Positions 9,325-17,254 of a stretch of DNA of 17,254 nt are shown here, piece by piece. Source of the stretch: Phellopilus nigrolimitatus. Taxonomy: Eukaryota > Basidiomycota > Agaricomycetes > Hymenochaetales > Hymenochaetaceae. The position numbers were made by a program, and so were the translations under genes. Numbering within the stretch: position 1 is the stretch's first letter; each line of letters begins with the position of its first letter. Below the pieces are notes generated by a model that saw only the letters and a program-made list of their open reading frames with translations, did not search any database and was not told the origin of the DNA. The stretch lies in the NCBI GenBank assembly GCA_021029095.1, contig JAJOHG010000487.1:1-17254 (forward strand), written 5' to 3'.

Positions 9325-10440
9325 TTACTGAGCCTTCAGCTTCTTAGGGACAGTCCATCTACCAGTAAGCTGATTCGCGCGAAGGATAAGCAAATCTCTA
9401 AACATAAATAAAGAATCCCTCATCAATCGCAGCTTGCTCTCTGGTATTTCCGACCAATTGATAGGTACCTCCGCTACTGGTATCTGGAGCTGTTTTGCCA
9501 AAAGAATGATTTCCACATCGAAAATCCAACCCTTTAGATGCTGAATGGGGAAGATAGCCCGCGCTGCTTCGCGAGTGAATAGCTTGAATCCGCATTGCGT
9601 GTCATTGATATGTCCGACACCCACAAGACGTAGTGTGAGGTGCAAAGCGTACATAGCCATATTGCGAAGAACAGAACGCTGGAGGATGGTGTTAGGAACA
9701 CAATAAAATATTAAAAGGAAAAAGAGAAAAAGAAAAAGACCTTGACTACCACCTCGGTTTTCACGAGATGTGCGCGACTGCCTACCACCACTGCAGGTTC
9801 ATCATTGGGCGCTATTCGGTCCATTTCCTTCCACAAAACCTCTAAGTCTTCAAACCGACTCGCTCCGTCTGCATCGACCATCAGAAGGCGACGCCCCCGG
9901 CTGTATAGCATGCCATGCCTCACAGCGCCTCCCTTTCCGATATTCGTCTCGAGCGTGATGACTCTAATGTCCCACGACTTGTACTTCTCGGCGAGGTTCA
10001 GCGCCGTGTCTGTCGTCTGGTCTGATGAGCCGTCGTCGACTATAACAATTTCGCGGGAACGGGTTTTGTATGCGGGTTTAGATAAGTGCTTGATTGTGGA
10101 GTCAAGCATGGACGGAAGTCGTGGCACTTCATTGAAGGCAGGTATGACAATGCTCAGGTCCACATTCGCGGTTGGCGTGGTGCGAATATCCGGTAAGTCC
10201 TGAGGCGTTTTCGGAGAGGTTGCAGAGCGATATTTTTTCTCTGACGGCAGAGCATCGATTGGCGGCGGAGACAAAAGCACGAGGGCAGCGTAGATCTGTT
10301 TGCATAGTTCGTTAAAAACACGAGCATAGTCCACGAGCTAATACCAACACACGCACACAACAGAGGGAAGCCAAGAAAGTCAACCCCACACCTAGCATCA
10401 ACGAAAGATATGTAACGTCGGCCATGTTAGCCATCGTCAT
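9325..10440 (-). CDS. ALG5: ALG5 dolichyl-phosphate beta-glucosyltransferase (3 exons, 330 aa)
   Basis: ALG5 transfers glucose from UDP-Glc to dolichyl phosphate on the cytosolic face of the ER; the Dol-P-Glc feeds ALG6, ALG8 and ALG10 in N-glycan donor assembly. Exons: 10357-10440, 9741-10295, 9325-9678 (993 nt); introns 61 and 62 nt. Exon 1 was placed by frame and by the membrane anchor it completes: SLMLGVGLTFLASLCC joins IYAALVLLSPPP (about residues 13-40), as expected for an N-terminal anchor. The GT2 fold follows: DLSIVIPAFNE (74-84), EIVIVDDGSSDQT (110-122), NIGKGGAVRHGM (146-157), the metal-binding DAD (169-171), then DTQCGFKLF and GWIFDVEIL-type blocks, and SEIPESKLR. Yeast Alg5 is 334 aa. 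ATGs also occur at codons 3 and 6; the first is chosen arbitrarily. Only 159 bp separate it from the ligase stop. Confidence 0.95.
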
Positions 10441-10599
10441 TGCTCGCGGAAGGAAAAGAATGCAGGGGTCCAGGTTTCTGAACCCGAAGTCAGAGCTAGT
10501 AACGAGGGACTGACGTGTCAGAGCATACCGCGTGCACTGGACTTACGCATGTTACCGCGACTTTCTATTCACAACAGGCGAGGGCAGGCAGTTCCTCAT

Positions 10600-13500
10600 T
10601 TATGAAAACATAGAAATACATTTCGCTTCTATATCCGCTTCACTATCTTTCCATCCTTGATCCAGATTGTCCTTGCAGAGTGCATTAATGTTAAAAATAA
10701 ATATAGATTTGCGCGTGCTATTGTCCATGCTCGCTTTCGTGGAGGCTTTGAACGGCGGATTCTCCAACCATTCCTGGATCAAATGCTGATCAACGAAAAC
10801 GACGCCGCGTTCTATGGGATCAGATTCAGGTCTTTTGTTTGCTTGCTGAAACCACCCGCATCCAAGAATGAAGGCCGAAAGTGAATGAACGAGTTTCGGT
10901 CCGATCACTTCTTCAATGAGCGACCTGTCGTGAACAGTGGGATTAAAGGGACTTGGTGTCCATATGACAGATCTTCGCAGAAATCTAGCGAATGGGTGGG
11001 TATCATTCGACTCGCATGTCCGATTTTCGCCATTAGCTAATTCAAAGAAAGTATGAGATACTGAATATGTAGAAAATAAGAGGATTGACTGTACTCAGAA
11101 ACGAAGAAATTTGCCGTTCATTGATATTCGATGCAAACCCGATACTTGCAGCACTCAATTCTGCAGTGAAAATGGTACTCGTGTTGGGCAACTTGGACCT
11201 GGTCAATTTAGAATTGGTCAGTGATATCAAAGGTCTGATGGGCGTTTCAATCCGTCTTGCTGAAGAAATGAGATCGGGTTTCGTCTGTACGAGGCTATTC
11301 TCGCCTATACATGTTTGTTTCTGAACTCGAGGGACTCCAGACTGTTCTTGCCATTCATTAGCTCGCACGTCACCGGCTTTTTTGATTTTGCGTACCCAGA
11401 ACCCTTCCGTCTTTTTCCTCCTCTCCGCATTTTTAGCGCCTGGAGAGTTTGGTTCCCCCCATAAAACGTTGCACCAATCATCAATATCTTTATGAGGTTT
11501 GTCTTTACCAACAGCGTTGCGCGCAATTCGGTCGAATTCTGGTTGGTTAAGGGCTACCAGACATTATTATTATAGGGGGGATTGAAGGATAAGGGGATAT
11601 ACCTTCATGCCAACTGCGATCTCCCGCCCGGTATACTTTGCTTATTCGAGGAAATCGAGGTTCATAGAACTGCGTCGACTGTTAGCCTAAGTTGATCACG
11701 AAATAAAAGGAATAGACAAACCTCTGCATTACCTGATTTGACGAAACCTGCTCCAAATATCTCGACGAGCAATGGCGTAGAGAGTACTACGGAGGGGTCT
11801 TCTAAATTCGAAGATACATGGAAAGTGAAAGCAAGCTTCTCGATATCTTCCGTTGAAATAAACTCCACAGGGCTCGTTGACTTGACAAGAAAATCCAACT
11901 CTTCAAGTTGTTTTCGATTAAGACCGTACGAGACCGTGAAATATACTTCAAAATGAGGTTTTGTCTCGGACTAGAGCGGTACCGCGTAAGATTTTTTTTT
12001 GAGGGATAATGCGAGAACTGACCACGGGTTCGTTACTGAGAACACCGATATAAAACGTGGTAAATGTTGCCGTAGGAACTGAATGTGAAATATGTAGACT
12101 TTGGTCTCAAAACATCAGGAAAGACGTTTACCCCGGAGATCCCTGCCTCGCTCTTTCTCCCACACTGCCCCAACAATTGCAAGGTCCACACTGTCTCCGT
12201 AACCCGGGATGTAGTCCTTCTTTAGCTAGTTAACCCACGGTTAAGACATCTCAAACTCAGAGTCAGAGATGAACACTAAAATACCTTGACCCATGCGCTA
12301 CGCCAGTCTGCATATTTTCCATCCGATGCTTTCAGAACTAGTCCCTCCTCATGATTAGTGATACACGACGTGAATGTCTGCTGAAGCTTCTTCAACCCGG
12401 AGGCTATAGAATTTACAGCTGACAAGGTGATTTCCTCCCGGCGTGCAATGAAGGCGTATTGCGGGATGGTACAGATAACACGTTCAAGGACAGACCGACG
12501 GGTCGAATACACATCGAAGAGAAGAGAGCGTCCGTTCAGAAATAGGATGTCAAAAAAGACGATGGCAAGATGGCCTTCAGCGTCAGACGGCAGTAGATTC
12601 AATCTCTCTTTATACCTAAAACAATCGGGAAAGATTCAAATATACGCGCTAATGATAGCAGGGTTAATTACTTACTGGGTTTCGGCGCGCGATTGACGAT
12701 TTCGTGATCGAGCACCATATGCCGTCGATTCCACGAGTTCACGGATTCGCCAGAACTCTTTATTTCCATGCGTAAGTTTCTCTTGTAGAAAATCCCTCGT
12801 ACACTACGTACCATCAATGCCAGTGTTCTTGTCGTATGCTACCATCTCACCCTCAACTATGATTGATGTAATTGCTTCCTTGCTTCGGGAAGCAGCCCGC
12901 ACAGGAACTCTTGTCAAATCTCTCTGGGGTAGACCGAGCGCTTCTCTTATAATCCTAGTTATCGAGTCAGAAAGTAGTAACAAAAGAGGGTTGTTTCACA
13001 TACCAATGTGTTGCTATTCGATCCAAAGTCGAGTCTCTTTTGCTTTTACTGAATATTGTAATCTCGGACCGTCCTTCTTCGTCAACTATGACATGAATCT
13101 GCATCCTTGAAATAGAACCAGTCGTGATATGAAGACAAAATCGGAAGAGCAGGTTGTTACCGACCGTTCCCCGTCGTATTTGACCTCTGCCCAGACTGAG
13201 GCATCGGATTTGAAATGACTCAACGCGTTGGCACAACCCAGACCTTTGATACATTTAGGTATCTATTGATGAAACATCTTAAAACTTCTCGCGAGTTAGA
13301 AATCCAATTATCGCACTTGAATGGGTATGTTGAGCCTTGGGTAAAAGTCTCTGGAGTTAGTCGTTTCCGAAAGATGTATCGCGTCTTCCAGAGTCGACTG
13401 AACTCTATAGCAATTTAGTAGCGTGCACGAGGGATCCCAAACTCGCATCGCTTCATGCAAGGACAGAACATGCAGCGCGTTTGTATTGAATTCTACGAGT

Positions 13501-14324
13501 GCTTCAAATGTTGTCATGTTCCAAATTGGATAGAGAATGGGCCTGAGATCTTTCAGTATAATTTGCGTGAGCACGGCGGCCTCATAGGGGCCTATCGAGC
13601 TGTAGGCATCTCGTAGTATATCGTTCCGCGATCGAGCAGAGACCGCTGTCGCTCGGAGACTTGATATAGAAAAGCTCGATTTCGAAGCCAACTCATCTAA
13701 CAGTATGTTGATATCTTCGACAGTCTGAGGTCCCACGTAATCGTCCGCAACCTATTTAAATCGATAAGAGACAGAGACAGAGAAATAACAGAGAACGATA
13801 CTCACGTAGGAGGAAACAGACAGCAAACTAAACACTACGTCTCCGAGACACGCGGCACCTGATGAAGAATTTGCCCAATTTTTTAAATTTGCTCCTCGAC
13901 CATCCGGTTTATCACACATGCCCAATACTTTGGTAAGACTCTGCGCCAAGCGCCTTTCTTGCATATCATACTTGCGCCGTTGATCTTCTTGAGGAAAGAG
14001 CATGCGGAACAGAACAGACGTTGTGCCCAGTGGCGGTTGAGGGAACCGACGACGCAGTTCCATTACCCATCGTTGAAAAACGACGACGCATTTAGACTGT
14101 GATGTAGTAATGTCTCTTTTTCTAGACTTAACGGGACTGGGTTTTATATTTGCAAGCTCGCGACAGAGCGACGCAAAGCTAAAGGAAAAGCCACCATAGT
14201 AATTGAGTTCGGATTTCACTGCAATTATCGCGTGGCTCACAATGAAAATGGAATTTGCGTGTAGCCGTTCATACTGAGAAGACAAGAAGAAAGAATCGGC
14301 AGAGAAAGCGATTGCAGCGATCAT
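10600..14324 (-). CDS. ATP-dependent DNA ligase, LIG1/3/4-like (13 exons, about 1,026 aa)
   Basis: This enzyme seals DNA nicks through an enzyme-AMP intermediate. Exons: 13806-14324, 13317-13751, 13165-13262, 13004-13105, 12812-12954, 12676-12781, 12285-12615, 12132-12225, 12023-12078, 11722-11970, 11603-11669, 11095-11538, 10600-11036; phases agree throughout. The DNA-binding N-terminal domain (to about 320) is followed by motif I EVKYDGER with adenylated Lys346, motif III FFDILFLNG (488-496), EEGLVLKAS, motif V WVKLKKDYIPG (576-586), the OB-fold, a basic linker with WCNVLWGEPNSPGAKNAERR, and a C-terminal BRCT-like part (GVVFVDQHLIQEW). I cannot say whether it is the end-joining ligase LIG4 or a fungal paralogue; motif I looks closer to LIG1/LIG3. 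Odd: the fifth intron would be only 30 nt (12782-12811); the start is uncertain (ATG 14324 is the in-frame choice; an ATG near 14198 is one base out of frame). The last intron may end at another AG. Confidence 0.85.
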
Positions 14325-14595
14325 ACAGTACAATCGACCAGCGACCAGTAACAACCGCCGAGGTTAAACTGAGACAAAACAAGAGCCGAGACGCGCAGCT
14401 TACAAAGGAAAGAGCGGAGTTGACACGTACTCTTGTTCATTCTCCGATTACTCGTGGGGGAAATGATGTAATCACATCCATACCTTGAGAAACCAGTCGA
14501 TTCGCGTGTCTTCCGCAACGGTAAGTAAAAGTGAAAGAACACATTTAAACGTCTACGAGGATGACCTAGGATAGCAAATGCTACCGTAATAAAAA

Positions 14596-17254
14596 TTAAA
14601 AATTCGCCCCTCCAATCCTAAAAGTAGGTCCTGGACCAGGCGCTCTATAGACTTCATCCTGGTGGAATCCTGCATTTCCAAGCGACTCCCTCGACTGACC
14701 GAACATGCTTGATTGACTGACCTGGCGAGAAGGCACATCCAGCTGATTGTTTCCATAAGGCGGATACTTCGGCAACAAAACTGGCTGTATGGGAAGAGTG
14801 TACGTGATGTCAAGCTCCTCAAGTACAACCTTCAAATTACGCATGAATAGCGTTCGACGCGCCCAGCGTCCGCCCCAGTCCTGCCAATTTGGGCGGTCTA
14901 GGAAAATTTTATCATCTGCAGAATGCCCACATAAAAAAATTCGGCTCACGCTCCATCGCAATAACGAGGGTTATCGCGTTTTGATATTCCATTTTATCAA
15001 TATTGACAAGCACATTGGACCACTCCCGGTTATTTTGAGAAACGTATGTCTTTAGTCTACTCTGAAGCGTCTCGATAGCTTCTAGAGGTGTATCATATGA
15101 GACCATAATGTTCGTGGTCTCCCACCTGGGACATTCAATCAGTGAAGAAAACCAATGAAGATGATAATGGCCGAAACACACAATTGAATTGCTTCGCCTT
15201 AGATTGTGAACCAATTTGGGTACTTGCCAAAAGTGAGTTCGGCGCGATGATCTCTTGCCCATCGACTCGGCGAAAAGTCGTAGAGAACAAGCCAAAATTC
15301 GCGAACGAATAAAGGCTGGACACATACTTTATAATCAATGACGATACAGAGGCAGAGGAACCCTTACCTGATCGTCAATAAGAACCAGATCACCCACGTC
15401 GAATACGTGAGTGGAAAAAATGAAGATGAGCTAACAGGATAATCAGCACTTCAAAATTTAATCCGCAAGCAGGGAATGCTCACGATTCAAACAAAGTTTG
15501 GGCCGAGTTCCCGAAGATGAAGGAGAAGCCAAGAACGATCGTCGCCAAAGGCACGAGTGACGCAACGGTGTTGCCTCTATTGAAATCAGAAGGCAGCAGA
15601 AAATAATGCCCAAAAAGCAACAGTAACTAAAACTGCGTCTAGCTTTGCGACAGCACTACCAACATCCTACAAAACAATCAGATCAAACTTATAAAAACTA
15701 CCGTGTAGATTCACTCGCCTTTAAACTAGAGATAAGTGCCTTGCGTTCCCGATAGATGCGCTGGACGGCCTCGCGCATTTCCTTCTTCGTAATATCACCG
15801 TTGTCATCTTTATCGAAGACAGCAAATGCTGCGGTCTGCCGAAGGAGTCTATGATGATAGCGAGAAAATGTCAGACAAGACTTACCGCCTCAGCCGTGGA
15901 CGGAAGTAGGGATAAAAATCTGAAACGTGCAAGGAAATTAGATGCGTGAATCGAATCCGTTGTACGTTTAACTGACCTTCTACAATAAGGTAATCCCTTG
16001 CCGGATGAACATTACTTAGCGATGCGAACAGCTGCCTTGCAAGACGCCTAGCGGAATGGAGACCAGTAATTTCACCCCCTCGGTTGAATTTACTGTCTTT
16101 TAGCGCAACCTGACCAATAGCGTCGCCTAATTGATCAACAATCATGGCAGCTACGGCCTTGCGGCGCCTTTTCCTCCCCATCGCTGATTGTTTGCCACCT
16201 TGCAGATCGCCGGCTGCGTCTTCGGGAGGAACAGGCTCCATGCACAGCTCTTTGTTCAACATGTCCATCGACGCACTTCTCGAGCCGCCTAAACTGGATT
16301 TATGTCCTTTCTTTCTGTTCAGAAGGTAAGGCATCTTCTTTGTCGCTACAGGTTGCGCGTTGGACAGACGATCCAAAGCCTTCAGAGCAAGCTTGTTCTC
16401 AGCCAGTCTGTCGGCAAGTGCCTTCTGATGGAAGCGAATGGCGACAAAACGAAAAAAAGCTTTTCTACTAGTAGTATTAAGCTCGCCGCAAAAAGTGCCT
16501 TTTGAAAGTGACCATTAGTAGATAGACGAGGAATAGACAATCCGCGTGATCGCCATTTCTTACCTGTATGACCCGATTAATGATGACCCAGTAAGACCCA
16601 CGGATGAGAGCGATGAAGTGCTGCGCGCACAACAGAGAGAGCGATCCAAGACCATGAAACATCGAGCGTAAGCTTCAGCCACCCAGAAACCGCATATACT
16701 AGCTATTATAGAAGTCAAATACGCATTTCTGTATATTGAAAGTATAACGTACTTCTAATTGAGTTTTCAGATTCTCCACTTGTCCGCGCGGAAAAGCGTG
16801 ACAATGAAAACGACAAATCTTGGGATGAGATCGACAACGAGATACGTAGCAGAGGCTGCTGCCCAGGAAATGGACAACCATAGTGACCAAGCATGCACAT
16901 GGGGACGAGCGGGGGCTGTCGTGAAAGCGGAAATGCGTGACGAGAAGGGGAGTGATGAGGACACCAGCACCAAGGACAGCGACCAGAAACGTCCTGATAG
17001 GCCTGGAAAGTTTCATGAAGAGGCCATATATCTTCCTACCTCGTCTGGTTTTCCGCTTCGTCTCCAAGTCCTTCGTATCCACGCCGTCATCTTCCGCCTC
17101 CCAATCAAATTCGTCGGACGAGTTTGTCTCTGTATCTGAAGGCGAGTCATTGGCAGCAGACTTGTTAATGATCTCGTTGAAAGTAACAGAGGGGTCTTCG
17201 GACTTGTAGTCGTGTATCTTCAGATTGATGGGCGACTGCGAGTCCGATTTCGAG
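14596..17254 (-). pseudogene. EF-hand MscS-type mechanosensitive channel (Msy-like), probable pseudogene, 5' end off window
   Basis: Fungal Msy channels are MscS-type channels of internal membranes gated by tension and tuned by Ca2+. Exon-like blocks: >17254-16753, 16564-16702, 15977-16498, 15886-15919, 15719-15848, 15484-15666, 15368-15430, 15180-15315, 14950-15125, 14596-14897. Order: DPSVTFNEIINKSAAND, helices (RTFLVAVLGAGVLITPLLV, WSLWLSISWAAASATYLVV, SGWLKLTLDVSWSWIAL), EF-hand loop DKDDNGDITKKE, pore region ATIVLGFSFIFGNSAQTLFE, beta-domain FGLFSTTFRRVDGQEIIAPN, KLVHNLRRSNSI and SYDTPLEAIETL, end NWQDWGGRWARRT to RIGGANF-stop. Neighbouring conserved blocks lie in different frames at about 16911-16915, 16784-16790, 16598-16602, 16452-16458, 15627, 15484, 15294-15297 and 15218-15220, so no full protein can be read. 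One intron (15667-15718) has a GC donor. Sequence error is the alternative; the intact DDX41 and ALG5 argue against it. Confidence 0.83.

Noticed and set aside
10296..10334. GTG-started ALG5 beginning DYARVFNELCKQ
   Set aside because: This stretch is intron 1 (TTTTTAAC branch site, AAACAG acceptor); splicing to the upstream ATG exon gives a proper membrane anchor.
12798..12806. TAG in the ligase as a recoded stop (Sec/Pyl or programmed read-through)
   Set aside because: No recoding context is visible, and a GT...AG explanation or a sequence error is simpler.

Overview
The window looks like nuclear DNA of a basidiomycete fungus, most likely an Agaricomycete. The evidence is dense short introns (mostly 46-65 nt, GT-AG, with CTAAC-like branch sites), the kinds of protein families present, and short gaps between genes on one strand. 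It falls into two parts.

Left part (1 to about 6,510). From 1 to about 1,930 I see no gene. From 1,941 to about 5,135 there is a mosaic of broken gene pieces: an internally deleted ERG27-like 3-ketosteroid reductase piece (minus), an STT3 oligosaccharyltransferase piece (plus), and a piece of a SulP-type vacuolar transporter related to yeast VSB1/YGR125W that runs directly into a further STT3 segment. The VSB1-STT3 chimera occurs twice, in opposite orientations, as a large inverted repeat (2,953-3,692 and 4,018-4,740). Its spacer holds a small MITE-like element with an almost central perfect palindrome. A related repeat lies at 6,254-6,512. Next to the mosaic is a GC-rich, serine-rich hypothetical gene (5,334-6,001, plus) whose reading frame appears to be shifted. 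The pieces keep introns, so they were copied as DNA and not from mRNA. This part is richer in G+C than the right part.

Right part (6,598 to 17,254). Four minus-strand genes follow in the order MscS channel, DNA ligase, ALG5, DDX41. DDX41 (spliceosomal DEAD-box helicase, 11 exons, 616 aa) and ALG5 (dolichyl-phosphate glucosyltransferase, 3 exons, 330 aa) can be spliced to complete proteins of normal length. The ATP-dependent DNA ligase (13 exons, about 1,026 aa) is nearly clean, but it needs either a 30-nt intron or read-through of a TAG, and its start is uncertain. The EF-hand mechanosensitive channel gene runs off the right edge and carries at least eight apparent single-base frame disruptions between conserved blocks, so I annotate it as a probable pseudogene.

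The genes do not form one pathway, although ALG5 and STT3 both belong to N-glycosylation (ALG5 supplies dolichyl-P-glucose for the donor glycan and STT3 transfers the glycan). The most unusual object is the inverted chimeric locus at 2,400-5,135. Both copies share the same fusion junction and the same 1-nt deletion, so fusion and decay came before the inverted duplication. In the stretches I compared, the substitutions between arms are almost all transitions, several of them at CpG. Read through from either side, the locus would give a long hairpin RNA matching STT3 and the VSB1-like transporter. All family assignments are from reading the translated sequence; no database search was possible.
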